DNA from: Chloroflexota bacterium
GTDB lineage: Bacteria > Chloroflexota > UBA11872 > VXNJ01
Direction: 5' to 3'
NCBI GenBank assembly: GCA_009840625.1
Contig: VXNJ01000010.1
Location: 1-64,000, forward strand
DNA length: 64,000 nt
The notes beneath the pieces were generated by a model. It saw nothing but the letters and a program-made list of their open reading frames with translations. It was not told the DNA's origin and did not search any database. Below, piece after piece: positions 46,052 to 54,954 of this stretch (its first letter is position 1; every line of letters starts with the position of its first letter). A program made the translations under genes and the position numbers.

Positions 46052-46735
46052 ATGAACGCCCACTTTGGTCCCGAGCTTTTCAAATTCCTGCGCCAGTTGC
46101 GGCAAAACAACAACCGCGAATGGTTTCAGGCCAACAAACGGCGCTACGAAGAACACGTCAAGCGGCCGCTGCAGCGCTTCATCGAGGATTTCGCCCCCGA
46201 ACTGGAGGCGATCAGCCCGCACTTTGTGGCCGACCCGCGCGGAAACGGCGGCTCGATGTTCAGGATCTACCGCGACGTCAGGTTCTCCAAGGACAAATCC
46301 CCCTACAAGACTCAGGCGGCGGCGCAGTTCCGGCATGAATTCGGCAAGTCGGCCCACGCGCCCGGTTTTTACCTGCACCTGGCTCCGGAGGAGGTTTTTG
46401 CCGGAATCGGCCTGTGGGGACCCGACACACCCACCCTCACCAAGATCCGGGAGGCGATCGTCGCCGACCCCGGACAGTGGCGCGGCATTGTCACCGAGCG
46501 GGATTTCGCCGCGGCGTTCAATCGCCACGGGCGTTCGCTGAAGCGTCCGCCCAAGGGGTTCCCGAAAGAACACCCGCTGCTGGAGGACCTCAAGCGCAAA
46601 GACCACATCGCTTCGCTGCCGTTTACCCACGAGCAGATTTACCGAACCGATTTCATCGATGTCTACGCCGACGCCTGTCGCCGGGCTTCTTCCTACATGC
46701 AGTTCCTTACCCGCGCCGTCGAATTGCCGTACTGA
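46052..46735 (+). CDS. DUF2461 domain-containing protein
   Basis: A 227-residue protein matching DUF2461 along its length: FLRQLRQNNNREWFQANK at the N terminus, GGSMFRIYRDVRFSKDKSPYK in the middle, and LKRPPKGFPKEHP followed by LKRKDH in the second half. The family is widespread but has no established biochemical role. It follows the hydrolase gene by 43 bp on the same strand and may be co-transcribed with it. Confidence 0.92.
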   Translation: MNAHFGPELFKFLRQLRQNNNREWFQANKRRYEEHVKRPLQRFIEDFAPELEAISPHFVADPRGNGGSMFRIYRDVRFSKDKSPYKTQAAAQFRHEFGKSAHAPGFYLHLAPEEVFAGIGLWGPDTPTLTKIREAIVADPGQWRGIVTERDFAAAFNRHGRSLKRPPKGFPKEHPLLEDLKRKDHIASLPFTHEQIYRTDFIDVYADACRRASSYMQFLTRAVELPY

Positions 46736-46784
46736 TCGGCGGTGCAACCTAGCTGGGACGGGAACTGGCCGGACCGGATTACGC

Positions 46785-47096
46785 TTATCCCGGGTCCGTA
46801 ATGGGTGATTTGAAAAAGTCGATCCGGCACCGAAACTGGCCGTCGGCGATCAAGCGGTGCGGCGCCAGGGGGCAAATGACCTGGCGGCCGGGGGCGGAAA
46901 TTCTCCGGATTTCGCCCGTCTGAAGGTCCTCGAACCTAACGCTTCCGGCCAAGACGTGCAGGACGGCCCAGAAACCCTCGGCGAGGGAGTGCTCCTGTTG
47001 CAGAGCGGCGGGCAATGTACCGCGCTCGAAGACGGGCGAGCTACCGGTCGCGATCAGCCCGTCCGGAAGGCTACAGCCGACTAAATCCTGGGTCAT
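46785..47096 (-). CDS. DUF1971 (TehB-like cupin) domain protein
   Basis: A small beta-rich protein of about 103 residues resembling DUF1971, a cupin-like domain found alone or fused to tellurite-resistance protein TehB. The pattern is P-x-x-x-x-x-x-H (LPAALQQEH), then WAVLHVLAGSVRFED, and later CPLAPHRL with the metal-ligand-like His. The ATG at 47096 is preferred; an upstream in-frame start at 47165 would add 23 unrelated residues. A purine-rich GGAGGG sits very close to the ATG, so the exact start is unsure. Single gene, convergent with DUF2461. Confidence 0.75.
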   Translation of the reverse strand: MTQDLVGCSLPDGLIATGSSPVFERGTLPAALQQEHSLAEGFWAVLHVLAGSVRFEDLQTGEIRRISAPGRQVICPLAPHRLIADGQFRCRIDFFKSPITDPG

Positions 47097-47345
47097 CCCT
47101 CCACAATCCCGTCCGGAAATCCTCCAACCAAGTTGTTTTGGCGCCGAATTGTCGACAACTTCCACCCCTTGAATTGAAGCTGGGCCGGGCGAGGGAGCGA
47201 TCCTGGCGCGCGCCGCCGAATTCGCTTGTCGCCCCCAATCGATCCGGTGCAGGCGGGGCCCGGAAGGATCGAATTGGCGACCCGGCCGGCCGGCCTGTCG
47301 ATACGCTTATTCCAAACCGGACTAAATGATCAAGCGGGGTAACCG

Positions 47346-48233
47346 ATGGCCGAATCCAAACCGACAGTCGCGTTCGTGGGAGTTGGTCGCATGGGGTCGA
47401 ACATGGCACTTCGCCTCAATGACTGCGGCTACACCGTCGCCAGCGTGATCGACACCAACCAGCACATGGCGATGGTCGTGGCCAACGACGTCGGTTGCCA
47501 GGTCGCCGATAGCCTGGCCGGCGCCACCGCCAGCGCCGACGTGATCATCACCGTGGTGACCAACGACCAGTCGATGCGCGACATCTACATGGCCGACGGC
47601 GACAACCTCCTGGAAGGGGCCACCGGCAAGCTGTTCATCAATTGCGCGACCCTCTCGCCGGCGATCCATCGCGAAGTCGACGCCGCGGTCTCGGCCGCCG
47701 GGGCCGAGGCCCTCGAAGCCTGCATGGCCTCTTCGATCACCCAGGCCCGCGACGGGACCCTCTATCTGATGACGGCCGGTTCCGACGCCGCCCAGGACCG
47801 CGCCGCCGGGCTGCTGGCCGATCTGGGCGAAGTCCGCCGCATCGGTTCCGTCGGCCAGGCCGCCGAGGTCAAGGCGCTGGTGAACATGGTCATGAACATC
47901 AATACCGCCGGGCTGGCCGAAGGCCTGGGCCTGGCCGACGCGCTGGGCCTGGACCTGGACATGGTCATGGAGGTCTTCTCCCAGACCGGGGCAAACTCGC
48001 GCGTGCTGGAGACCGACGGCGAGGACATGCGCGACCGCGACCACGAGGTCTATTTCTCGGCGGACCATGCCGCCAAGGACTCGGGGATAGCCCTTGATCT
48101 GGCCGCCGAAGAGGGGCTGAACCTGCCGCTGGCGTCCGCCACCAAGGCCCAGTTCGTGCGCCTGATGGATGCCGGCAAGGGCGAATTGGACAAGAGCGCC
48201 GTGGCCGAACTGACCTTTAGGGGCCGGAACTAG
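47346..48233 (+). CDS. NAD(P)-dependent beta-hydroxyacid dehydrogenase (HIBADH family)
   Basis: A 295-residue oxidoreductase of the 3-hydroxyisobutyrate/tartronate semialdehyde reductase family. The N-terminal Rossmann motif is FVGVGRMGSNMALRL; the catalytic Lys is in VKALVNMVMN near residue 180; and the C-terminal helical domain (KDSGIALDLAAEEGLNLPLA) is typical. It reduces or oxidises a beta-hydroxy acid; the substrate is undetermined. It is convergent with the MoaD-like gene, and their stop codons share bases (CTAG at 48230-48233). Confidence 0.9.
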   Translation: MAESKPTVAFVGVGRMGSNMALRLNDCGYTVASVIDTNQHMAMVVANDVGCQVADSLAGATASADVIITVVTNDQSMRDIYMADGDNLLEGATGKLFINCATLSPAIHREVDAAVSAAGAEALEACMASSITQARDGTLYLMTAGSDAAQDRAAGLLADLGEVRRIGSVGQAAEVKALVNMVMNINTAGLAEGLGLADALGLDLDMVMEVFSQTGANSRVLETDGEDMRDRDHEVYFSADHAAKDSGIALDLAAEEGLNLPLASATKAQFVRLMDAGKGELDKSAVAELTFRGRN

Positions 48234-48505
48234 CCTCCGCCGGCCTGGGCCGGCACGAAATAAACGATCGAGTCCTCCGGCACTTTGGTGCGAACCCCGG
48301 TCGCCAGGTCGTGGCCGTCCAGCCAGATCGCCAGGCCCGGCCGCAGGCCGTGGGTCGTCTCGTCGGAGACCAAGCGCGCCTTGATGCCCGGGTGACGCTC
48401 CTCTAAAGCGTCGATAAGCTCCCCGACCGTCCGGCCGGGGAGCTCGATTTCAACTTTGCCGCCGGTATGCTCGCGCAGGGCGCGCGGCACGTGGACCCGC
48501 GGCAT
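48230..48505 (-). CDS. MoaD/ThiS-family ubiquitin-like sulfur carrier
   Basis: A 91-residue beta-grasp protein beginning MPRVHVPRALREHTGG, with TVGELIDALEERHPG in the usual helix position and a C terminus of AQAGGG, the Gly-Gly end needed for adenylation and thiocarboxylation. The start at 48505 is preferred because the fold begins there. It lies 19 bp after the molybdenum-subunit gene of a xanthine-dehydrogenase-type operon, pointing to a role in molybdopterin supply or cofactor sulfuration for that enzyme. A general ThiS or MoaD role remains possible. Confidence 0.85.
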   Translation of the reverse strand: MPRVHVPRALREHTGGKVEIELPGRTVGELIDALEERHPGIKARLVSDETTHGLRPGLAIWLDGHDLATGVRTKVPEDSIVYFVPAQAGGG

Positions 48506-48524
48506 CGTCTCTGGGGCGACCCCC

Positions 48525-50813
48525 CTAGGAGGACCCGTTAGCCAGCGCCGCCTGGACGGTCGGCGGAGACATCGGCAGTTCCTGCAGGCGCTTGCCGGTG
48601 GCGGCAAAGATCGCGTTGGCGATCGTCGCCGGCGGCGGCACGATGCTGGATTCGCCGACCCCGCGCACCCCGTAGGGGTGGCCGGGGTTGGGCACCTCGA
48701 CGATGATCGTCTCGATCATCGGGAGGTCGAGCGCGGTCGGCAGGCGGTAGTCGAGCAGACTGTGATTGCGCAGCCGTCCCTCGTCGTCGTACCAGTAGCC
48801 CTCGTTGAGAGCCCAGCCGATGCCCTGGACGACGCCGCCCTGCATCTGGCCTTCCACGTACGGCGGGTAGACCGCCTTGCCGGCATCCTGGGCAATCGTG
48901 TAGCGCAGGATTTCGACTTTTCCGGTCTCGAGATCGACTTCCACGTCGGCGGCATGGGTCGTAAACGACGCACCGCGCTGGGTGGGGTTGACGGTGGCGT
49001 TGCCGACGATTTCAAGCTCGTGCTCGCCGAGCAGCGCGGCCGCTTCGGCAAACGAGAGTTCGTTGCCGGCCCCGATGAAGTAACCGTCGACGGCTTCGAC
49101 CGCCGAGGGTTCCACGTCCCAGAGCCCGGCCAGCGCCGCGCGCATCTTGGCCAGGATTTCGCGGGCCGCCTCGTAGGCGGCGTAACCGGTGGCGAACGTC
49201 ACCCGCGACCCGCCGGTCACGGCGGTGAAGGCGATTTCGTCGGTGTGTCCCACGATCGGGATGATTTCCTGTTCGGAGATTCCCAGCGCCTCGGCCATCT
49301 GCATGGCGACCGAGGTACGGGTGCCGCCGATGTCGGTCGAACCCTCGATCAGTGTCACCGTGCCGTCGGCGTTGACCCGCCCCGAAGCCGAGGAGGTCAT
49401 GCCGGCGTTGAACCAGAACCCGGAAGCCACTCCGCGGCCGCGAGCCTTGTTCGGGCCCGAGGGCTCGCCCAGGTCGCTCTGCCAGTGGTCCGAGTCGCGG
49501 ATCGCCTCGACGCATTCGATGTTGCCCACGCGCGGGAACGGCGGGCCGTCGGCGCGCCAGTCGCCTTCCTTGGAAGCGTTTTGCAGGCGGAACTCGATCG
49601 GGTCGAAGCCAAGCTTCTCGCAGATCTCATCGACGGTCGTCTCGACCGCGAATTCGCTCATCGTCGCGCCCGGCGCCCGATAGGCGTGCGAGTGCGGCTT
49701 GTTCACCAGGACATCGTAGCCGTCGACCCGGACGTTGGTGGTCGAATAGGGCGCGAACGCGCACACGCAGCCGGGGTGGATCGGCGAGCCCGGATAGGGC
49801 CCGGCCTCGAACCAGAATTCGCCTTCCACGGCGGTGATCTTGCCGGCGTTGGTGACGCCGATCTTCACTCGCATCCAGGTGCCCGGGGTCGGCCCGGTGG
49901 CGCGGATCACCTCGTTGCGGTCCATCGCCATCTTGATCGGGCGGCCGCTCTTGCGCGACATCACCGCGGCCAGCAGTTCGAGGTAGGAGGTGGTCTTGCC
50001 GCCGAATCCGCCCCCGATCTCCATCGGGATCACCTTGATCTTGGAGACCGGCATCTGCAGCAGGTCCTGGAGCTCGTTGCGGATCGCAAAGGCGCCCTGC
50101 GAGGAGCACCAGACCTCGAGGTGACCGTCCTCGTGCCAGAGCGCGGAGGCGTTGTGGGTCTCGATGTAGCCCTGGTGGACGGTCGCGGTCTCGTACACGT
50201 TCTCGAAGATGTGGTCGGCGGCCGCGAATCCGGCCGCAACGTCGCCTTCCTCGTAGATGCGGTGCTCGGCGACGTTTGACGGGTCGTCGCCGGCCTCGCC
50301 CTCGGTCATGGTCCGGATCTCATCGAGGATCACCGGGCCGTCGCCGTCGCGCACCTGGCGCGCGGTCATAACCGGGTCGAGCACCTCGTATTCGACCTTG
50401 ATCAGGCGGGCCGCTTCCTCGGCGGTGTGCGGGTCGGACGCCGCCACGGCCGCGATCGCGTGCCCGTCGTAAAGGGCCTTGTCGGTGGCCAGCATGTTCA
50501 TGGCCTTGAACTTGGTCGACTGCAGGCCGCCCTCGCCGATATCGGTCAGGCCGGTCTTGGGCTCCGGCAGGTCGGCGCTGGTGATGACCGAATGAACGCC
50601 CGGGTAGGCCTCGGCCGCCGAGGTGTCGATCGAGAGGATGTTGGCATGGGCGTGCGGGGAACGCAGCACCTTGCCGTACAGCTGGCCGGTCAGCCAGATG
50701 TCGGATCCGTAGGCGGCGCGGCCGGTTACCTTGTCGACGCCGTCATGCCGGACGGGCGATTTGCCAAGGACCTTGAAGTCCCCGGTCTTGACCAGGTGGG
50801 TTTCAGTTGCCAT
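48525..50813 (-). CDS. Xanthine dehydrogenase family molybdenum-binding subunit
   Basis: A large subunit of 762 residues that carries the molybdopterin cofactor and hydroxylates aromatic heterocycles or oxidises aldehydes. The ATG at 50813 (MATETHLVKTGD) is two bases from the preceding stop; upstream in-frame sequence overlaps that gene and is not protein-like. Motifs include GKVLRSPHAHA, GGGFGGK for cofactor binding, NKPHSHAYRAPG, and GVRGVGESSIVPPP with the catalytic Glu. The active-site loop reads AYRAPG rather than the AYRCSFR of form I CO dehydrogenase, so it is not a CoxL of that type. It is the third gene of an FAD, Fe-S, Mo-subunit operon. The substrate cannot be read from sequence. 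Confidence 0.93.
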   Translation of the reverse strand: MATETHLVKTGDFKVLGKSPVRHDGVDKVTGRAAYGSDIWLTGQLYGKVLRSPHAHANILSIDTSAAEAYPGVHSVITSADLPEPKTGLTDIGEGGLQSTKFKAMNMLATDKALYDGHAIAAVAASDPHTAEEAARLIKVEYEVLDPVMTARQVRDGDGPVILDEIRTMTEGEAGDDPSNVAEHRIYEEGDVAAGFAAADHIFENVYETATVHQGYIETHNASALWHEDGHLEVWCSSQGAFAIRNELQDLLQMPVSKIKVIPMEIGGGFGGKTTSYLELLAAVMSRKSGRPIKMAMDRNEVIRATGPTPGTWMRVKIGVTNAGKITAVEGEFWFEAGPYPGSPIHPGCVCAFAPYSTTNVRVDGYDVLVNKPHSHAYRAPGATMSEFAVETTVDEICEKLGFDPIEFRLQNASKEGDWRADGPPFPRVGNIECVEAIRDSDHWQSDLGEPSGPNKARGRGVASGFWFNAGMTSSASGRVNADGTVTLIEGSTDIGGTRTSVAMQMAEALGISEQEIIPIVGHTDEIAFTAVTGGSRVTFATGYAAYEAAREILAKMRAALAGLWDVEPSAVEAVDGYFIGAGNELSFAEAAALLGEHELEIVGNATVNPTQRGASFTTHAADVEVDLETGKVEILRYTIAQDAGKAVYPPYVEGQMQGGVVQGIGWALNEGYWYDDEGRLRNHSLLDYRLPTALDLPMIETIIVEVPNPGHPYGVRGVGESSIVPPPATIANAIFAATGKRLQELPMSPPTVQAALANGSS

Positions 50814-50815
50814 CG

Positions 50816-51313
50816 TCAGGCTTCCTCCCGCATGCGCGCGGCCGCGTCCTGGACCGCTCGGATGATCTTGTCGTAGCCGGTGCAGCGGCAGAGGTTGCCA
50901 GCCAGCCACCAGCGGATTTCGTGTTCGCTTGGGTCCGGATTCTGCTCCAGCAGGGCTTTCGCCGCGATGATGAAGCCCGGGGTGCAGATCCCGCACTGCA
51001 GGGCCGCGTTCTCAAGGAACGACTGCTGCAGCGGATGGAGCTTGTCGGGTTCGCCGACTCCCTCGATGGTCTCGATCTCGCAGCCAGCCGACTCGACCGC
51101 CAGCACGCAGCAACTGTTGACCAGGCGGCCATCCATGACCACGTTGCAGGCTCCGCAGTTGCCGTTGTTGCAGCCTTCCTTGGCCCCGTACAGTTGCAGG
51201 TTCTCGCGCAACACGTCCAGCAGCGAGTCGCGGGGCTCGCACAGAAAGTCGGTGCGCTCGCCGTTGATCGTGGTGGTTATGTGGGTCTTGCCCGCGATCA
51301 GGTCAGTGGGCAC
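50816..51313 (-). CDS. (2Fe-2S)-binding subunit of the molybdoenzyme
   Basis: A 165-residue electron-transfer subunit with two [2Fe-2S] clusters. The plant-ferredoxin-type cluster uses Cys48, Cys53, Cys56 and Cys68 (GCNNGNCGACN and NSCC). The second uses Cys107, Cys110, Cys142 and Cys144 (CGICTPGF and CRCTGYD). It passes electrons from the molybdenum site to the FAD subunit. Its start lies 11 bp inside the end of the FAD-subunit gene, and its stop is two bases before the Mo-subunit start, giving tight coupling. Confidence 0.95.
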   Translation of the reverse strand: MPTDLIAGKTHITTTINGERTDFLCEPRDSLLDVLRENLQLYGAKEGCNNGNCGACNVVMDGRLVNSCCVLAVESAGCEIETIEGVGEPDKLHPLQQSFLENAALQCGICTPGFIIAAKALLEQNPDPSEHEIRWWLAGNLCRCTGYDKIIRAVQDAAARMREEA

Positions 51314-52193
51314 TGTGGGACTCTCCTTTGGCGCGGGCCACGGCGCCGCGCAGGGCGCGCTTGGTCAAAACGCCGCTGAGGTGCTGGCGGTACTCGATGG
51401 TGCCGCGCATGTCGGTGATCGGCGACGCCGCCGCGACCGAGTGGGCGGCGGCAGCCTCGTAGGCTTCCTCGCCGGCGGTCTGCCCGACGAGCGCCGCGCC
51501 GGCTGCTTCGACGTAAAGCGGGGTCGGCGCGACCGCCCCCAGGGCAATCCGCGCGCCGGTGATGGTGTCGCCGTCGAGCTGGACCCAGGCGCCGGCCGAA
51601 ACCACCGCGATGTCCATCTCGTTGCGCGGGATAAAGCGCAGGTAGTGGGCCCCCGAACCGGCCGGTTGCGGCGGCAGCGTGAGCGAAACCAGCAGTTCGT
51701 TTTCGGCCAGCACGTTCTGGCCCGGGCCGGTGCAGAAGTCCTCGGCCGCCACCTGGCGCGTGCCGCCCGGCCCGGCGATGTTGCAGACCGCCGAGTAGAT
51801 GATCAGCGGCGGGGTCGAATCGGCCGCCGGCCCCGAGTTGCAGAGGTTTCCGCCCATCGACGCCCGGCCCTGAATGCCGGTCCCGCCGATGATGGTCGCA
51901 GCGTCAACGATTCCCGGGAAGGATTCGGTGATCGCCGCATTGGCATAGATCTGATAACAAGGAGCAGCCGCCCCCAGCGTAACCCCGCCATCGGCGGCGA
52001 CCGCGATCTCGGTCAACTCGGGAATGTGCTTGGCGTCGACGAAAACGTCAACGTCCCGCACCCATTCCCGGACCTGCACGATCAGGTCGGTTCCGCCGGC
52101 CAACATGCGGGCCTTGGAACCGTGCTGATCGAGGATTTCGACCGCGTCGGCAATGCTGGTGGGCGCCGCGTACTTGATCGCTTGCACTAGCAA
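51303..52193 (-). CDS. FAD-binding subunit of the molybdoenzyme
   Basis: A 296-residue subunit of the CoxM/FAD_binding_5 family. The flavin-binding motifs AGGTDLIVQV (residues 37-46) and SMGGNLCNSGPAAD are in place, and the C-terminal CO_deh_flav_C-like domain follows (LPPQPAGSGAHYLRF onward). It is the first gene of the operon, and the promoter should lie in the 170 bp up to the divergent sulfatase. Gene order FAD, Fe-S, Mo is the common one for xanthine dehydrogenase-type enzymes of this family. Confidence 0.93.
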   Translation of the reverse strand: MLVQAIKYAAPTSIADAVEILDQHGSKARMLAGGTDLIVQVREWVRDVDVFVDAKHIPELTEIAVAADGGVTLGAAAPCYQIYANAAITESFPGIVDAATIIGGTGIQGRASMGGNLCNSGPAADSTPPLIIYSAVCNIAGPGGTRQVAAEDFCTGPGQNVLAENELLVSLTLPPQPAGSGAHYLRFIPRNEMDIAVVSAGAWVQLDGDTITGARIALGAVAPTPLYVEAAGAALVGQTAGEEAYEAAAAHSVAAASPITDMRGTIEYRQHLSGVLTKRALRGAVARAKGESHSAH

Positions 52194-52369
52194 ACTCCAA
52201 TAAACGTAGCGCCAACAAGGCGCCTGCCCACCCCGCCGTTGAAACCCTTAAAGGTGCGCGGACGCCAATAAAAGAATAAGGAAAGGGCCGGGCGCAACCA
52301 CCCTGTCGCGGCAGCGTCCCTATTCTTAAAAATCAACATCGACGCAGACTCGCTCGCCGGACCGTCTAA

Positions 52370-53869
52370 TTGGCCAACGATCGCCCCAACATCGTGCTGA
52401 TCATCACCGATCAGCAGCGATTCGACACGATCGCCGCCCTGGGCTGTCCCTGGATGGACACCCCGAACCTTGACCGGCTGGTCAGCGAAGGCGTCGTTTT
52501 CTCGAACGTCTTCGTCAACGCCCCGGTCTGCGGACCGGCGCGGGCGGCGCTCTTTTCCGGGATGACACCGCACAACGCCGGGGTCCTGCGCAACGATTCG
52601 ATCTGGCGCGAGTGCTGGGTCGAGGACCTGGCCGCATCCGGGTACCACTGCGTCAACATCGGCAAGATGCACACCGGCCCGTACGACGCTCCCGCCGGAT
52701 TCCACGAACGCTACGTGGTCGAGAACAAGGACCGCTTCCACGCCCCGCTCAAATTCTTCGACGAGCTCGACAAAGCGATCCTGGCCCACGACCTGGAAAA
52801 ACCCGGTCGCCACACCTACCGCAAACAGGTACCCGACTACGCCGAACGCTTGGGGGCGTTCGAATGGCCGCTGCCCGGTCACCTGCATCCCGACGAATTC
52901 GTCGGCGACTCGGTGGTGCGCTGGCTGGACACCAGCGCTGCCTCGCGGCCGCTGCCGCAACCGCTGTTCCTGGAGATCGGCTTCCCCGGACCGCATCCGC
53001 CATTCGACCCGCTGGCCGAAGTGGCCGAAAAATACATGCAGCGCGAGATACCGATGCTCGAGGTCACCGAGGCCGAGATGGCGGCCCAGCCCGAGGGGCT
53101 GAAGAAGCTGCGCGCATTCTTCGAGCAATATGACGTCGACGCGGTCGTCCACGATTCGCGGGCCTCGCGCGAGCGGCGCCATCGCCAGCGTGCCTATTAC
53201 ATGGCCAACTGCGAGATGATCGATAACAAGGTCGGCCAGATACTGGACGCGCTCGAGCGTCACGAACTGCTGGCCAATTCGATCGTGATCTTCACCTCCG
53301 ACCACGGCGAATCCCTGGGCGATCACGGCATGTACGCCAAATGGAACATGTACGACTGCGTCACGCGGGTACCCACCATCGTCTGGGCGCCTGAAAAGTT
53401 CACCGGCGGGCGAACGATCGACGACCTCTACAGCTGGTTCGACCTGGGCCCCACGGTCCTGGAGTGCGCCGGCCTTGAGACTCCCGGGCACTTCCAGGCC
53501 TCAAGCATGCTGCCGCAGCTCGAGGGCCGCGCCGGGGCCGCCGGCCGCGACGAGGTGTTCTCCGAGCTCTCGCGCGACACCGTGATGAACGCGATCGAGT
53601 ACCAGATCATGCTCCGCACCCGGGATTTCAAGTGCGTGGAATTTTTGGGCGAAGAGCGCGGAATGCTGTTCGACCTGAAGGCCGACCCCGACGAGCTCGT
53701 AAACCTCTGGGACGATCCCGCCCAGGCCGAACGACGCGATGAGATGCTAGCCCGGATTCACCGCTGGTATGTAACCTCGGTCGCGGCGGCGGCGCGTCGC
53801 AACGTCCAGTACACGATCGGCGACTTCATCCGCCACCGGTTCGGCGAAGAGGTAGACGACGAGCGATGA
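52370..53869 (+). CDS. Sulfatase (formylglycine type S1), copy C
   Basis: A 499-residue sulfatase-family enzyme with a TTG start. [15 protein letters not shown] holds the metal-binding Asp, [15 protein letters not shown] the formylglycine motif (Cys54), and [14 protein letters not shown] the second metal site. The motif has Ala at the position after Pro, usually Ser or Thr (C-x-P-A-R instead of C-x-P-S-R), but keeps the core Cys, Pro and Arg. No signal peptide. Its stop codon overlaps the chorismate synthase start (ATGA), an odd partner for a sulfatase. A phosphonate- or choline-sulfatase-like role is possible. Confidence 0.9.
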   Translation: MANDRPNIVLIITDQQRFDTIAALGCPWMDTPNLDRLVSEGVVFSNVFVNAPVCGPARAALFSGMTPHNAGVLRNDSIWRECWVEDLAASGYHCVNIGKMHTGPYDAPAGFHERYVVENKDRFHAPLKFFDELDKAILAHDLEKPGRHTYRKQVPDYAERLGAFEWPLPGHLHPDEFVGDSVVRWLDTSAASRPLPQPLFLEIGFPGPHPPFDPLAEVAEKYMQREIPMLEVTEAEMAAQPEGLKKLRAFFEQYDVDAVVHDSRASRERRHRQRAYYMANCEMIDNKVGQILDALERHELLANSIVIFTSDHGESLGDHGMYAKWNMYDCVTRVPTIVWAPEKFTGGRTIDDLYSWFDLGPTVLECAGLETPGHFQASSMLPQLEGRAGAAGRDEVFSELSRDTVMNAIEYQIMLRTRDFKCVEFLGEERGMLFDLKADPDELVNLWDDPAQAERRDEMLARIHRWYVTSVAAAARRNVQYTIGDFIRHRFGEEVDDER

Positions 53870-54954
53870 GCAACAGCTTCGGTCAGGCTTTCCGGGTCAC
53901 CACCTGGGGCGAGTCGCACGGCGAGGCGGTCGGGGCGGTGATCGACGGCTGCCCGCCGCGCCTTGAGCTTTCGGCCGACGACATCCAGCCCGACCTGGAC
54001 CGCCGCCGGCCCGGCCAGAGCCGGATCACCACCCAGCGGCGCGAGGACGACCGCGCCGAGATCCTCTCGGGCGTGTTCGACGGGGTGACCCTGGGGACGC
54101 CGATCTCGATCGTGGTGCGCAACGAGGACGCGCGCGGCAAGGACTACGAGTACATGCGGCGCATCTACCGCCCCTCGCACGCCGACTACACCTACCAGGC
54201 CAAGTACGGGATCCGGAACTGGCGCGGCGGCGGACGGGCCTCGGCGCGCGAGACGATCGGGCGGGTTGCGGCCGGGGCGGTGGCCCGCAAGCTGCTGGCG
54301 GTCAGGTACGGGATAGAGGTCGTTGCCTACGTCAAGCAGGTGGCCGATATCGAGTCCCCGGTGGACATGGCCGGCATTTCGCGCGAGACGGTCGATTTGA
54401 GTCCTACCCGGGTCCCCGACGCGCGCGCGGCCGCCCTTATCTACGAGCGGATCGATAAGGCCCGCAAGGACGGGGACTCGCTGGGCGGGGTGGTCGAGTT
54501 CGTCTGCCGCGGAGTCCCGCCCGGACTGGGCGAGCCGGTGTTCGGAAAACTCGACGGCGAGCTGGCCCGGGCGATGCTCTCGCTGCCGGCGGCCAAGGGG
54601 TTCGAGATCGGTACCGGCTTTGCCGGCACCCGGCTTTCCGGGGTGACCCACAACGACGAGTTCTACATGCAGGAGCAGCGGGTAAGGACCCGCACCAACC
54701 GCTCCGGAGGGATCCAGGGCGGAATCTCCAACGGCGAGGACGTCGTGGGCCGGGTGGCGTTCAAGCCGACCGCCACGATCCTCAAGGCCCAGCGCACCGT
54801 CGACGATGACGGCAACGAAGTCGAATTCGGCGGACGCGGCCGCCACGACCCCTGCGTCCTGCCGCGGGCTGTGCCTATCGTAGAGGCCATGTGCACCCTG
54901 GTCCTTATCGACCAGGCGCTGCGCCATAACGCCCAGACCGGCTTCCTGGACTAA
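53866..54954 (+). CDS. aroC: Chorismate synthase
   Basis: The last enzyme of the shikimate pathway, 362 residues, converting EPSP to chorismate with reduced FMN. All three signatures are present: [17 protein letters not shown] at the N terminus, [12 protein letters not shown] in the middle and [17 protein letters not shown] near the C terminus. Length is standard. It starts within the upstream sulfatase stop (ATGA) and ends overlapping the MFS start (TAATG), so it is translated as the middle of a coupled trio. No other shikimate gene is here. The chorismate-using pabB is 37 kb away. Confidence 0.98.
   Translation: MSNSFGQAFRVTTWGESHGEAVGAVIDGCPPRLELSADDIQPDLDRRRPGQSRITTQRREDDRAEILSGVFDGVTLGTPISIVVRNEDARGKDYEYMRRIYRPSHADYTYQAKYGIRNWRGGGRASARETIGRVAAGAVARKLLAVRYGIEVVAYVKQVADIESPVDMAGISRETVDLSPTRVPDARAAALIYERIDKARKDGDSLGGVVEFVCRGVPPGLGEPVFGKLDGELARAMLSLPAAKGFEIGTGFAGTRLSGVTHNDEFYMQEQRVRTRTNRSGGIQGGISNGEDVVGRVAFKPTATILKAQRTVDDDGNEVEFGGRGRHDPCVLPRAVPIVEAMCTLVLIDQALRHNAQTGFLD

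Noticed and set aside
48456-50279. A 607-codon plus-strand frame opposite the molybdenum-subunit gene
   Set aside because: It is antisense to a gene with clear catalytic motifs, has biased low-complexity composition, and is the kind of long shadow frame expected where GC3 is very high.
48525-52193. Aerobic CO dehydrogenase (CoxMSL)
   Set aside because: The subunit set is right, but the large subunit has AYRAPG instead of the AYRCSFR loop of form I CO dehydrogenase.
52187-53491. A 434-codon minus-strand frame opposite the third sulfatase
   Set aside because: The plus strand encodes intact sulfatase motifs; the antisense frame is compositional.
53758-54927. A 389-codon minus-strand frame opposite aroC
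   Set aside because: All three chorismate synthase signatures are on the plus strand; the antisense frame has no recognisable content.
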